Assembly: GCA_034670265.1 (NCBI GenBank)
Contig: JAXMNU010000006.1
Coordinates: 157,135 to 221,134, forward strand
DNA from: Halomarinibacterium sp034670265
Lineage (GTDB): Bacteria; Bacteroidota; Bacteroidia; Flavobacteriales; Flavobacteriaceae
DNA length: 64,000 bases
Reading direction: 5' to 3'
This document shows, piece after piece, positions 34,282 through 42,643 of this stretch (position 1 is the first letter of the stretch; each line of letters starts with the position of its first letter). The position numbers were made by a program, and so were the translations under genes. Under the pieces are notes generated by a model. That model was not told where the DNA came from and searched no databases. It worked only from the letters and a program-made list of their open reading frames with translations.

Positions 34282-35298
34282 TTAAGATGCTTCCTTTTCG
34301 GGATATTCTTTTCGGTAAATGGTAAGTAGTATTAAGAATAAACTTATAAGTAAGGGACCAAAGATGAGTCCAATAAATCCAAAAAGAGGTACTCCTACAA
34401 TAACACCAATCAATGTTATTAAAGGGTGTACATTATCTAGTTTCTTCAACACATAGAGTCTAATTAGGTTGTCTGTTGAACCCACAACTACTAATCCGTA
34501 GATTAAAATTCCCCAAGCCGTAAATGAATTTCCAGTGGATAGTTCTAAAATAAAAACTGGTAATATTCCCAACAAAGTTCCGACAAATGGGATCATACTA
34601 CCAATAGTTACAATAACAAACCAAAACAACGGATCCTGAACTCCAAATATTAAAAATCCAATTAAAGCAACGATACCTTGAGCAATGGCGACAAGCGGAA
34701 TTCCCAATGCATTGGAGCGAACCATAGCTTTTACTTCTTTTCCTATTACTTTTAAATTTGCTTTATTGACAGGAACATAATCCCCTATCGAGTTTTGCGT
34801 GAGGGAGCGATCTGTAAACAGGTAGAAAAGTATAAAATACATTAACCCTATTGCGATAAAAATATCAAAAGTACCGCCTGCAAAATTTTGTAAATTATCG
34901 GAAAGCCACGATGAAATTGCTCCAACATCAATTTGTGAAGCAAAGTCAAACCCTAGTTGATATTCCCAATTAGAAAGCTGGTCCTTGAGAACGCTAATAA
35001 CCCTTTCCGAATTATTTACTGCCTGTCCAATTTTATTGGTTAAAAGTAAAATGACACCTGAAACAGGAATTAAAATCCCTACGAATGATAATAAGCATAA
35101 TGCTCCTGCAGCTAAATTTCTATTCCAACCTTTTCTTACTAATGCAAGCATCCAACCGCGCATTAAAACATAAATAGTAATTGCGCCTAAAACCCCAGAA
35201 AGATAGGGTAGTAGCTCCCAAAAGATAAGCCCGCCAATAATGATAATGATTATTAAAATAAATATTTGACGGATGATATGCTGCGGAATGGTTTTCAT
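34282..35298 (-). CDS. AI-2E family transporter (PerM/UPF0118)
   Basis: A 338-residue polytopic protein with about eight hydrophobic helices, including the twin N-terminal pair (I-I-R-Q-I-F-I-L-I-I-I-I-I-I-G-G ... L-S-G-V-L-G-A-I-T-I-Y-V-L-M-R-G-W). The family loop G-S-M-I-P-F-V-G-T-L-L-G-I-L-P and the C-terminal P-L-I-T-L-I-G-V-I-V-G-V-P-L-F-G-F-I-G-L-I-F-G-P are present. Family members have been linked to autoinducer-2 export, Na+/H+ exchange and permease roles; the substrate here cannot be fixed. It is flanked by convergent folD and a divergent membrane protein. Confidence 0.88.
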   Translation of the reverse strand: MKTIPQHIIRQIFILIIIIIIGGLIFWELLPYLSGVLGAITIYVLMRGWMLALVRKGWNRNLAAGALCLLSFVGILIPVSGVILLLTNKIGQAVNNSERVISVLKDQLSNWEYQLGFDFASQIDVGAISSWLSDNLQNFAGGTFDIFIAIGLMYFILFYLFTDRSLTQNSIGDYVPVNKANLKVIGKEVKAMVRSNALGIPLVAIAQGIVALIGFLIFGVQDPLFWFVIVTIGSMIPFVGTLLGILPVFILELSTGNSFTAWGILIYGLVVVGSTDNLIRLYVLKKLDNVHPLITLIGVIVGVPLFGFIGLIFGPLLISLFLILLTIYRKEYPEKEAS

Positions 35299-35410
35299 TT
35301 ATTTTTATTGATGTTTAAAATTACATGATTTCAATAAACCTTCAATACTTTTCAGAAAAGATTCAAATTAAAATCTTTTGCTATCTTTCCTTTTTAAATA
35401 ACTTATTATT

Positions 35411-36148
35411 TTGACTGAATCCATCTTTTTTAAAGATAATGATGCCTTTACTATGTTTGGGTTTCAGCATATAATAGCCATTCTTTTTTTTGCATTATTT
35501 GGGTATACCTTAATTGTTTGGGCAAAAAAACTATCTGAAAAAAAACAGCATCATTTAGGGATTGGATTTTCAATATTCCTTTGTGCAAGCTTACTTATTT
35601 GGACTTTTTCTAGAATATACATTCAAGGATTTGACGTTACCGAACATCTTCCGTTACACCTCTGTAATATCATTTCTTTGTTGCTTCCTATTTTTGCAAT
35701 AACACGTAAAAAGTGGATGTACGAAGTCTTACTTTTTTGGATTTTAGCAGGGACTTCTCAGGCTATAATTACCCCAGATTTGGCCCACGGTTTTCCACAT
35801 TACGATTATCTAAAATATTTTGTAGTGCATTGTGGGTTGGTAGTCTTTATTCTTTACGCTACCATTATTTACAAAATGCGCCCAACAGTAAAGAGTATTT
35901 TTAAGTCCTTTTTGGCATTGCAAGTCTATTTTGTAGCGATGCTTTTGGTGAATAAAGTATTGGGGTCTAACTATTTTTTCATTTCTGAAAAACCCCCACA
36001 CGGATCATTGTTAGACTACTTAGGAGATTGGCCATATTATATTTTGGTAGCAGAATTAATTCTTTTTCCGTATTTCTTCTTAATTTATTTACCCTTTCAT
36101 CTTACCAGAAAAAAAGCTATTTCGCAAAAAGCTGATTCAAATTTCTGA
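35411..36148 (+). CDS. TIGR02206-type (YwaF-like) integral membrane protein
   Basis: A 245-residue membrane protein with about seven helices, starting with TTG at 35411. Features are F-T-M-F-G-F-Q-H-I-I-A-I-L-F-F, L-P-L-H-L-C-N-I-I-S-L-L-L-P-I and G-S-L-L-D-Y-L-G-D-W-P-Y-Y-I, characteristic of the YwaF/TMEM164-like family of unknown function. A -7-like TATCTTTC lies about 30 nt upstream. The 3' end overlaps the convergent VOC gene by 32 bp, so the two C-termini are encoded by the same DNA on opposite strands. Confidence 0.82.
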   Translation: MTESIFFKDNDAFTMFGFQHIIAILFFALFGYTLIVWAKKLSEKKQHHLGIGFSIFLCASLLIWTFSRIYIQGFDVTEHLPLHLCNIISLLLPIFAITRKKWMYEVLLFWILAGTSQAIITPDLAHGFPHYDYLKYFVVHCGLVVFILYATIIYKMRPTVKSIFKSFLALQVYFVAMLLVNKVLGSNYFFISEKPPHGSLLDYLGDWPYYILVAELILFPYFFLIYLPFHLTRKKAISQKADSNF

Positions 36149-36539
36149 AGGCTTTAAATTCTAAAGCATTACCAGATGGGTCTTTAAAAAACATAGTGGC
36201 TTGTTCACCCACTTCACCCTTAAATCGGGTGTAGGGTTCAATTATAAATTGAATGCCTTTCTTTTTTAATTCTGCAGCAAAAGCTTCAAATGTATCCATA
36301 TCTAAAACGACTCCAAAATGGGGGATGGGCACTTCTTTTCCATCCACGGGATTAGAACGTGATTTTTCGACTTCTTCCTTTAAATGAATCACCAATTGGT
36401 GTCCAAAAAAATCGAAATCGACCCAATGATTGCTACTTCTTCCTTCTTTACAACCTAAAACTTCTCTGTAAAACATTCTATTTTTTTCAATATCATTTAC
36501 CGGAATTGCTAAATGAAAAGGGCGCAAGTTTTGTAACAT
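36117..36539 (-). CDS. VOC (glyoxalase/dioxygenase) family protein
   Basis: A 140-residue vicinal-oxygen-chelate protein. The first beta-alpha-beta-beta-beta unit starts R-P-F-H-L-A-I-P-V-N-D-I-E-K and the second P-H-F-G-V-V-L-D-M-D. The closing strand is F-F-K-D-P-S-G-N-A-L-E-F-K. Candidate metal ligands are His9, the His of P-H-F-G and the Glu of A-L-E-F. Flavobacterial homologues with Y-R-E-V-L-G-C-x-E-G-R are common but uncharacterised. Last gene of a three-gene operon, 2 nt after the methyltransferase; overlaps the membrane protein gene on the other strand. Confidence 0.87.
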   Translation of the reverse strand: MLQNLRPFHLAIPVNDIEKNRMFYREVLGCKEGRSSNHWVDFDFFGHQLVIHLKEEVEKSRSNPVDGKEVPIPHFGVVLDMDTFEAFAAELKKKGIQFIIEPYTRFKGEVGEQATMFFKDPSGNALEFKAFRNLNQLFAK

Positions 36540-36541
36540 AG

Positions 36542-38158
36542 TTAAGCTTGTTTTAAATAGTTTATGCTAACAGTAGCAAGTTTGTTATTTGGGTATTTTG
36601 AAAAATGTTTTGGGTCACTTTTTAAATGTAATTCTTCAATTACCTTCAGGAACACCTCTAATTCTAAAATATATTGGTCACTAAAACCGTGAGTCGCGTC
36701 ATACGCTGTACAAGCTGTCTTTCCAATATTTTGTGCCGCAATGTTTGGGTCAATGGTATGCAATTCTATCATTAAAAGCCCAAACTTTTTAATATACGGC
36801 AGCCAATTTTCAAGATGTTCTTTTAAATTTTGTTCCACTAATGCGTTGGGTAATCTGTCGCCGCAAGAGGCAAAGGCTCCCTTTGATTCACTTTTTCTAT
36901 TCGACTCGATATTCTCTGGAAATTTCCACGGTCGGTTGTGATCGAGAAAAGTACGCACATTAAGTAAATCGCTTAGTTCAATATCATAACTTTCCTGAAT
37001 ATCCTTCTCCAACTTTGAAGGGTTGGCAATATCTCCCCAAATTACCTTCGCCCAAATATCGGCTTTTACCAAGTTTGCTCGAGTCACTTTTAAAGCGGCG
37101 CGATTATAATCAACACCCACTAAAAAAAGCGGATATTCTTCAAGCATGGGACCTCGCTTTGTGCGTTGTTCGATGACTTCAAAAAGATGAATTAAAAATG
37201 CACCATTCCCGCAACCCATGTCCAAAATTCCTTTGGGTTGTTCTTCAATAGGTTTGTTGAAAAGCGCAATAACTATCTCATCAATTTTTTTGAAATACGC
37301 AGAATGTGCTCCACCGCTTCCCCAAACATTCATCTCTCTATCTACGTGCATTTCGGTGGCACTGGGATCGTTGCTTTTAAAAATAGTTGCATTGCCAAAC
37401 ATGAGTTCGTCCACTCTTCTAAAGGTGGGTAAATACGAAACGGTTACACCGTAAGCCGAAGATCTACGAGCAAAAAACAAGCCCGTATCGGTAAATCGGT
37501 AATGCTCATTTTTCTTTTTGAACCACCCTAAAAAAGTGAAGAAGTCCAAAATTTTACTGAAACTCACTGGGTCTTCGTGAAATTCATCGGCACTAAATGA
37601 GGCTTCCATAAAATACTTATGAAACATCCCATCCATCCCTAAATACACGGTAATAGGACCTACCAAAACACCTTCAATATGCTTCTGAATTTGTAATTCA
37701 ATCTCGCAATCTTGCTCGTTTTCAGAAACTGGATTATAGGCTCCGTCTTTGTATTTCGTAAAAATACGATTCAAGGAAGTGAATTGCTCTAGGTCGAAGT
37801 TTCGTGGATGAAAGCCTTCAGAAATTTTTAAATACTGAACCACATCGCTGTATCGTTCAGAAAACTGAAAAGCCGTCACACTTTTTTCATTTTTAGATAT
37901 GGTTACTTCATTTTTATCATTATCCACCGCATAATTTATCCACCCTTGCGAGCCCAACATTCTCAATGCAACATTGAGATACCCTTCATTGGCACTAAAC
38001 TTTTCAGTAATTTCTGAAATTGAAAAAGAATCTTTAGTTAGTATAAAATCTAGGACTCCTTTGTCTTTAAGTGCATAGATGACGGGTGAGCAAACAATGC
38101 CGTCTAAATGGCGAAATAAATCACTGCGAAGTAAACTTTTATCTTGAGGTGAGAGCAT
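36542..38158 (-). CDS. Class I SAM-dependent methyltransferase with duplicated N-terminal winged-helix-like region
   Basis: A 538-residue protein, much longer than ordinary small-molecule methyltransferases. The SAM motif I is I-L-D-M-G-C-G-N-G-A at 311-320, followed by V-G-V-D-Y-N and a long cap with E-L-S-D-L-L-N-V-R-T-F-L-D-H-N-R-P-W. The N-terminal ~300 residues contain two related units: residues ~12-85 (L-D-G-I-V-C-S-P-V-I-Y-A-L-K-D-K-G-V-L-D) and ~155-235 (I-E-G-V-L-V-G-P-I-T-V-Y-L-G-M-D-G-M-F). Each resembles the winged-helix dimerisation domain of O-methyltransferases. The layout recalls polyketide-type methyltransferases such as AprA MT domains, but no synthase is nearby. It lies between the NTF2-like and VOC genes (5 and 2 nt gaps). 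Confidence 0.82.
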   Translation of the reverse strand: MLSPQDKSLLRSDLFRHLDGIVCSPVIYALKDKGVLDFILTKDSFSISEITEKFSANEGYLNVALRMLGSQGWINYAVDNDKNEVTISKNEKSVTAFQFSERYSDVVQYLKISEGFHPRNFDLEQFTSLNRIFTKYKDGAYNPVSENEQDCEIELQIQKHIEGVLVGPITVYLGMDGMFHKYFMEASFSADEFHEDPVSFSKILDFFTFLGWFKKKNEHYRFTDTGLFFARRSSAYGVTVSYLPTFRRVDELMFGNATIFKSNDPSATEMHVDREMNVWGSGGAHSAYFKKIDEIVIALFNKPIEEQPKGILDMGCGNGAFLIHLFEVIEQRTKRGPMLEEYPLFLVGVDYNRAALKVTRANLVKADIWAKVIWGDIANPSKLEKDIQESYDIELSDLLNVRTFLDHNRPWKFPENIESNRKSESKGAFASCGDRLPNALVEQNLKEHLENWLPYIKKFGLLMIELHTIDPNIAAQNIGKTACTAYDATHGFSDQYILELEVFLKVIEELHLKSDPKHFSKYPNNKLATVSINYLKQA

Positions 38159-38163
38159 ATTAA

Positions 38164-39102
38164 TTAAATGTTATTCCAAATATCTAAATAAATTTTCCAG
38201 TCACCCTTTATTTTTTTCCAAACGATGACATATTTTCCTTTAAACGGGGATTCTCCTTTGGCCGAACTAGAACTTCCTTCGTAATATCCATAATCATAGG
38301 CAAAATCACCAATTATTTTTATTTCTGAAGGCGTCACTTTATGATATTTAATGCTTACTCCCTCGGGTAGTGTCCACCGTTTTTTTATAGCTTCCCTACC
38401 TGAAATGATATCGGTATTATTCGGAAAAATTTTGCCGTCTTCTGAATAAAATTGCGATAGCTTCTCAGCATCACCTGCCATATATGTTTTTGAAAAAGCT
38501 TCAACATTTTTAAGGATAATTTCTTTATCCCAATTCGATTCTCTTTTTACGCATGTAATTTTCCACGTAGGAAATACAAACTTTTCAGAAGGATCTACCC
38601 ATTCGCCAATCCAATTAAATCCTTTTTCAGAAATATCACTGAAGGTAAGTCTGTAGAAACCATCCATACCATTAGGAGCCTGTTGTTCGCGATACAAATC
38701 AATACTGTCGCCTCGTTTTCCTCCTTCCCAAGTGGGAAGGGTAGTGCTAGGAGTCGTATTCGAATACCAATGCACGAACCATTTGCTGCTATCGGCAATA
38801 AACTGCCGGATACTTCCAGAATGACTACCATCTTCCTTTAGCGTTTCATCCTGAATCCCCATTCCATTTAAAATGTATTTAAAAGTCCAAGTCATTTTTT
38901 GAGACTCTCCCCAAGTTTGATCCGCATTTCGAGCCGTTGAGGTACAATAGCAAGTTCCAATTAGGGGGTCAAAGTCCAAAATTTCTTTAGGTGCTTCTGG
39001 GTTGGGAAGTCCATAAGGATTAAGAACAGAGGATTCGTATTTTGATGACAATTGCCCAAAACAGAACAGAGGAAGTAGTAGAAATGTAATTAAAAATTTC
39101 AT
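38164..39102 (-). CDS. Exported protein with DUF1579-like and SnoaL/NTF2-like domains
   Basis: A 312-residue protein with a signal peptide (K-F-L-I-T-F-L-L-L-P-L-F-C-F-G-Q). Residues ~40-190 look like a DUF1579-type lipocalin-like domain (D-P-L-I-G-T-C-Y-C ... Q-K-M-T-W-T-F-K-Y-I-L-N-G-M-G-I-Q-D-E). Residues ~195-312 form an NTF2-like DUF4440 domain (L-K-N-V-E-A-F-S-K-T-Y-M-A-G-D-A-E-K-L-S-Q-F-Y-S-E-D-G). First gene of the operon with the methyltransferase and VOC genes. Being periplasmic, it cannot share a compartment with them unless a substrate crosses the membrane. Function unknown. Confidence 0.7.
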   Translation of the reverse strand: MKFLITFLLLPLFCFGQLSSKYESSVLNPYGLPNPEAPKEILDFDPLIGTCYCTSTARNADQTWGESQKMTWTFKYILNGMGIQDETLKEDGSHSGSIRQFIADSSKWFVHWYSNTTPSTTLPTWEGGKRGDSIDLYREQQAPNGMDGFYRLTFSDISEKGFNWIGEWVDPSEKFVFPTWKITCVKRESNWDKEIILKNVEAFSKTYMAGDAEKLSQFYSEDGKIFPNNTDIISGREAIKKRWTLPEGVSIKYHKVTPSEIKIIGDFAYDYGYYEGSSSSAKGESPFKGKYVIVWKKIKGDWKIYLDIWNNI

Positions 39103-39140
39103 TTATTAAAGTATTTATGAGTAAGATACAGCATTTAAGG

Positions 39141-39173
39141 AAATAAAAAAACCTTCAAATATTGAAGGTTTTT
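39141..39173 (-). terminator. Terminator after the 188-residue lipoprotein gene
   Basis: AACCTTCAA and TTGAAGGTT pair around a 3-nt ATA loop. On the minus strand a T-rich run (TTTTTTATTT) follows, so it terminates the gene ending at 39198. It also separates it from the NTF2-like operon. Confidence 0.8.
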
Positions 39174-39197
39174 AATATTAGATTTTTACAGAGTAAC

Positions 39198-39764
39198 TTA
39201 TTCTTCTCCACTATCCCAACCAATCATAAAATATTTAAAGGTGGCTTCGTCTGGAATTTGAGAAGCTTCAATTTTTGCACTATAGTCGTAACGAATGTTT
39301 TCGGGTAATTGTTTTTTGTCAATAGTTAAATAAATGTCACTATTTTTCAAAAATACCACCACAGCATTTATTGCGTTTTCAACTCCGGCAATTTCATAAT
39401 TTGCTTTTACATCGGCAAAAGTACTGGCAGAGGTTAAACCTTTTTCAGTTTTATAACGAGCATCAAAAACTTGAATGTTACTGATTACCGAATTAGGATC
39501 TTTTTCGTCTTCTGGAGAAATGAGAAGTAGTTTCTTTCCTCCTTTTTCATAAATCTCAACTTCGCCCTGCGTTCCTAACGCATCTTCAATTGGGTTTAAT
39601 TTTACGATAGAATCGTTTGCGAAAATAGAGTCAATTTGTCTCATTTGCACAACTTGAGTTAATTTACCAACGACACCTTCTCCAATAGCAAATGGGTCTT
39701 CTCCTTTTCCGCATTGTGTAAATAGGATTCCTAAAAGGGCAACAATCAAAAGATTTTTTTTCAT
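39198..39764 (-). CDS. Putative lipoprotein of unknown function
   Basis: A 188-residue protein with a lipoprotein signal (L-L-I-V-A-L-L-G-I-L-F-T-Q-C, lipid on Cys18), followed by G-K-G-E-D. The mature part has mixed strands (G-E-V-E-I-Y-E-K-G-G-K-K-L-L-L-I-S-P-E) and acidic ends (I-G-W-D-S-G-E-E). I do not recognise the family. It is 20 nt downstream of the HerA-like ATPase gene on the same strand and ends before a clear terminator, so it is probably co-transcribed. Confidence 0.65.
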   Translation of the reverse strand: MKKNLLIVALLGILFTQCGKGEDPFAIGEGVVGKLTQVVQMRQIDSIFANDSIVKLNPIEDALGTQGEVEIYEKGGKKLLLISPEDEKDPNSVISNIQVFDARYKTEKGLTSASTFADVKANYEIAGVENAINAVVVFLKNSDIYLTIDKKQLPENIRYDYSAKIEASQIPDEATFKYFMIGWDSGEE

Positions 39765-39784
39765 AGTATTTATAAGGTTATTTT

Positions 39785-41314
39785 TTATTTTAACATTTTA
39801 CTTAATATGCCCAACACGCTTCTAATTACGGTGGGGCTTGTGATTACTTTTTCGAGAGTGCTTTTACCTCTTCTTCGAGTAGAGGTGGTTCTTCGCGAAG
39901 TAGATCGTTGTGCAGCTTCTTTTTCTTTTTCGGCTTTTTCTTTGGCTTCTTTTTGATTTGCTGTTTCAATTTTCTTGTTCAGCATTTCATAAGCGCTATC
40001 ACGATCAATTTCTTCGTTGTATTCTTTTATTAATTTTGAAGCTTCTAACAAATCTTTTAGTTCATCATCTTCCAAAATATCCATTCTGCTCATAGGAGCT
40101 CTAAGCATGGTTGCAGCCAAAGGGGTAGGGATTCCTTTTTCGTTTAAAGCAGAAACCAATGCCTCTCCAATTCCTAAGGAAGTTAATACCTCATCAGTTT
40201 TATAATAGTCGGATAGAGGGTAGTTTTCTGCAGTGAGTTTGATCGCTTTTCTATCTTTTGCTGTAAAGGCACGTAGCGCATGTTGAATCTTTAACCCTAA
40301 CTGACTCAAAACAGCATCTGGCACATCGGTGGGGTTTTGGGTAACAAAATAAAGCCCTACACCTTTGGAACGAATTAATTTTACAATACTTTCAATCTGG
40401 TCAAGCAGGGCATCACTTGCTTCTTTAAAAATAAGGTGAGCTTCGTCTATAAAAATGACCAATTCGGGTCGTCCACTGTCACCTTGTTCTGGAAACGTTG
40501 CATAAATTTCGGCCAGCAAACACAACATGAAAGTTGAGAATAACTTGGGTCTATCCTGAATATCGGTAAGACGGACAATGTTTATATAGCCTCTTCCATT
40601 TTCATCAATGCGAAGTAAATCGTCTGTATCAAAAGACTTTTCTCCAAAGAATAAATCGCCACCTTGTTGTTCGAGTTCTACAATTTTACGAAGAATTGCC
40701 CCCGAAGTAGCGGGTGAAATTCGGCCGTAGGCTTTTTCAATTTCATCCTTTCCTTCGTCCGAAGCATATTGGATAATCTTCTTTAAATCTTTAAGATCTA
40801 AAAGGGGCAGTTTGTTGTCATCACAATACTTAAAGAGAATGGACATCACTCCAGATTGTGCTTCAGAAAGGTTCAAAATCCTTGAAATAAGCACAGGTCC
40901 AAACTCACTAACGGTTGCACGTAATCGCACTCCCTTTTGTTCAGAAAGGGTAAGTATTTCTACTGGAAAACTTTTAGGCTCGAAAGGAAACCCAATTTGT
41001 GTGTGGCGTTCATCAATTTTTGGATGACCAGGACTGGGTTGAGCAATACCACTTAAATCACCTTTCATATCCATTAACAAAACGGGAATTCCTTTGTCCG
41101 AGAGATTTTCGGCTAATACCTGTAATGTTTTAGTCTTACCCGTTCCTGTGGCTCCAGCTATAAGTCCGTGGCGGTTGAGTGTTTTTAAGGGTATTTTTAC
41201 ATAAGCATTTGTCAAAGTTTCACCATCGAGCATGGCTGCTCCTAAAGTAATTGAATCTCCTTTTGTAGCATATCCTTCAGTAATGTGATCAAAAAAAGCT
41301 TTTTTATCTGCCAT
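39785..41314 (-). CDS. HerA-like (DUF853) helicase/translocase ATPase
   Basis: About 509 residues from the ATG at 41314 (M-A-D-K-K-A-F-F-D-H-I-T-E-G-Y). The open frame reaches a TTG at 41341, which is less likely. Walker A is G-A-T-G-T-G-K-T-K-T; Walker B is E-L-V-I-F-I-D-E-A-H-L-I-F; a conserved arginine region is S-K-G-V-G-L-Y-F-V-T-Q-N-P-T-D-V-P. The basic, Ser/Thr/Arg-rich C-terminus (~440-480) is typical of the family. DUF853 proteins belong to the HerA-FtsK superfamily; their role in bacteria is poorly defined. No NurA partner is nearby. Confidence 0.88.
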   Translation of the reverse strand: MADKKAFFDHITEGYATKGDSITLGAAMLDGETLTNAYVKIPLKTLNRHGLIAGATGTGKTKTLQVLAENLSDKGIPVLLMDMKGDLSGIAQPSPGHPKIDERHTQIGFPFEPKSFPVEILTLSEQKGVRLRATVSEFGPVLISRILNLSEAQSGVMSILFKYCDDNKLPLLDLKDLKKIIQYASDEGKDEIEKAYGRISPATSGAILRKIVELEQQGGDLFFGEKSFDTDDLLRIDENGRGYINIVRLTDIQDRPKLFSTFMLCLLAEIYATFPEQGDSGRPELVIFIDEAHLIFKEASDALLDQIESIVKLIRSKGVGLYFVTQNPTDVPDAVLSQLGLKIQHALRAFTAKDRKAIKLTAENYPLSDYYKTDEVLTSLGIGEALVSALNEKGIPTPLAATMLRAPMSRMDILEDDELKDLLEASKLIKEYNEEIDRDSAYEMLNKKIETANQKEAKEKAEKEKEAAQRSTSRRTTSTRRRGKSTLEKVITSPTVIRSVLGILSKMLK

Positions 41315-41398
41315 CTTCAAAATTTTAGGTAAAAATAGCAATTGTAATGTAGCTACTGAAAATATTCAGTATTTTAATTAAAATTTTAAATAATTAAT

Positions 41399-41908
41399 AT
41401 GAGAACCATAACAATAATTTTATGCGCGTGTTTTTTTTCAATCTCTTTTGGCTGCACACATTCAAAAAACGAAAAAGGGCATATTGAGATCAATAAAAAA
41501 TTTGAAGCCCCCATCTTTCATAAATCTCACCAACCAAAAAAGCAAAATTTACCCTTTAGTGATGCAGTACAAGTAGGAAATACATTTTATCTATCGGGAC
41601 AAATTGGAATGAATCATAGCACTCGCCAACTGGTAGAGGGAGGAATTAAAGCTGAAACTACACAAGCTTTAGAGAATATTAGAGAAGTTTTATCGGTTCA
41701 TGGATTGCATTTTACAGACGTAGTTAAAGTAACTGTAATTCTAGAAAACATGGAAGATTTTTCGGCATTTAATGAAGTTTATGCGTCATACTTTCCACAA
41801 AAACCAGCAAGGACTACTTTTGCTGCCAAAGGCTTGGCAAAGGGAGCGAAAATAGAAATTGAAGTAATTGCTGTAAAATCGGTTTCTTCACATCTCATTC
41901 ACGGTTAA
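41399..41908 (+). CDS. RidA-family protein with lipoprotein signal
   Basis: A 169-residue protein. The N-terminus (T-I-I-L-C-A-C-F-F-S-I-S-F-G-C) is a lipoprotein signal with Cys19, after which a ~25-residue linker leads to a complete RidA/YjgF domain. That domain has F-Y-L-S-G-Q-I-G-M-N, T-x-Q-A-L-E-N-I-R-E-V-L and the imine-binding Arg in P-A-R-T-T-F-A, ending K-I-E-I-E-V-I-A. RidA proteins deaminate reactive enamine/imine intermediates in the cytosol, so a membrane-anchored exported version suggests a different substrate. It precedes queE but has no obvious pathway link. Confidence 0.85.
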   Translation: MRTITIILCACFFSISFGCTHSKNEKGHIEINKKFEAPIFHKSHQPKKQNLPFSDAVQVGNTFYLSGQIGMNHSTRQLVEGGIKAETTQALENIREVLSVHGLHFTDVVKVTVILENMEDFSAFNEVYASYFPQKPARTTFAAKGLAKGAKIEIEVIAVKSVSSHLIHG

Positions 41909-41964
41909 TACAGTTTTATATGTTTTATTGATACTATTTATGTGTCAACTGCCGAGTAATTACC

Positions 41965-41972
41965 TAAATTTG
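41965..41972 (+). promoter_or_regulatory. queE promoter, -7 element TAAATTTG
   Basis: Perfect TAnnTTTG only 6 nt before the chosen queE ATG. It lies inside the longer open frame that begins at 41928, which argues against that upstream start and implies a very short or absent leader. Confidence 0.6.
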
Positions 41973-41978
41973 CACCCA

Positions 41979-42608
41979 ATGAAAACTGAAGTTCAAAATT
42001 TAGTTGATAAAGGCGTAATGCTTCCATTAATGGAAGAGTTTTACACTATTCAAGGGGAAGGGTATCATAAAGGAACTGCCGCTTATTTTATTCGTGTGGG
42101 TGGATGCGATGTGGGTTGCCATTGGTGCGATGTAAAGGAAAGTTGGAATCCAGCTATTCACCCACCAACTGACATTGTCCAAATTGCCCAAAATGCTTCA
42201 AAATATTCTAAAACAATTGTAGTTACTGGAGGTGAACCACTCACTTGGGATATGGGACCACTTACTTCTCTATTAAAAGAAAAGGGACTTACAATCCACA
42301 TCGAAACTTCAGGAGCGTATCCATTGTCTGGAAAGTGGGATTGGATTTGTCTTTCACCTAAAAAGTTGAAATTACCTACCGAAGAAGTTTATGAAAAGGC
42401 AAACGAATTAAAAGTAATTATCTACAACAAAGATGACTTTCGTTTTGCCGAAGAACAAGCCGAAAAAGTAAAATCAACCTGCAAATTATATTTACAGCCA
42501 GAGTGGAGCAAACGGGAAAAGGTGATTCCTGAAATTGTAGATTATGTTATGCAAAATCCAAAGTGGGTAGTGTCATTGCAAACACATAAATATTTAAATA
42601 TTCCATAA
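41979..42608 (+). CDS. queE: 7-carboxy-7-deazaguanine synthase (radical SAM)
   Basis: 209 residues from the ATG at 41979. The open frame extends upstream to a TTG at 41928, but that extension would include the promoter. The radical-SAM cluster motif is variant: G-G-C-D-V-G-C-H-W-C-D. The start E-E-F-Y-T-I-Q-G-E-G-Y-H-K-G-T-A-A-Y-F-I-R-V-G-G is typical of QueE. V-V-T-G-G-E-P-L follows. QueE converts CPH4 to CDG in the queuosine/7-deazaguanine pathway. No other que genes are adjacent. Confidence 0.92.
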   Translation: MKTEVQNLVDKGVMLPLMEEFYTIQGEGYHKGTAAYFIRVGGCDVGCHWCDVKESWNPAIHPPTDIVQIAQNASKYSKTIVVTGGEPLTWDMGPLTSLLKEKGLTIHIETSGAYPLSGKWDWICLSPKKLKLPTEEVYEKANELKVIIYNKDDFRFAEEQAEKVKSTCKLYLQPEWSKREKVIPEIVDYVMQNPKWVVSLQTHKYLNIP

Positions 42609-42640
42609 TAAAAGCCAAAACGACAGTTTTGGCTTTTATT
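42608..42640. terminator. Bidirectional terminator between queE and the DUF2911 gene
   Basis: AAAAGCCAAAAC and GTTTTGGCTTTT form a 12-bp stem with a GACA loop. T runs occur on both strands, and both flanking genes converge on it. Confidence 0.9.
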
Positions 42641-42643
42641 TAT

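Noticed and set aside
35201..35212. AGATAGGGTAG resembling the ECF box
   Set aside because: Inside the AI-2E transporter gene, with mismatches and no second box.
41928..41978. N-terminal extension of queE from a TTG
   Set aside because: It includes the promoter -7 element TAAATTTG and adds residues absent from QueE proteins.
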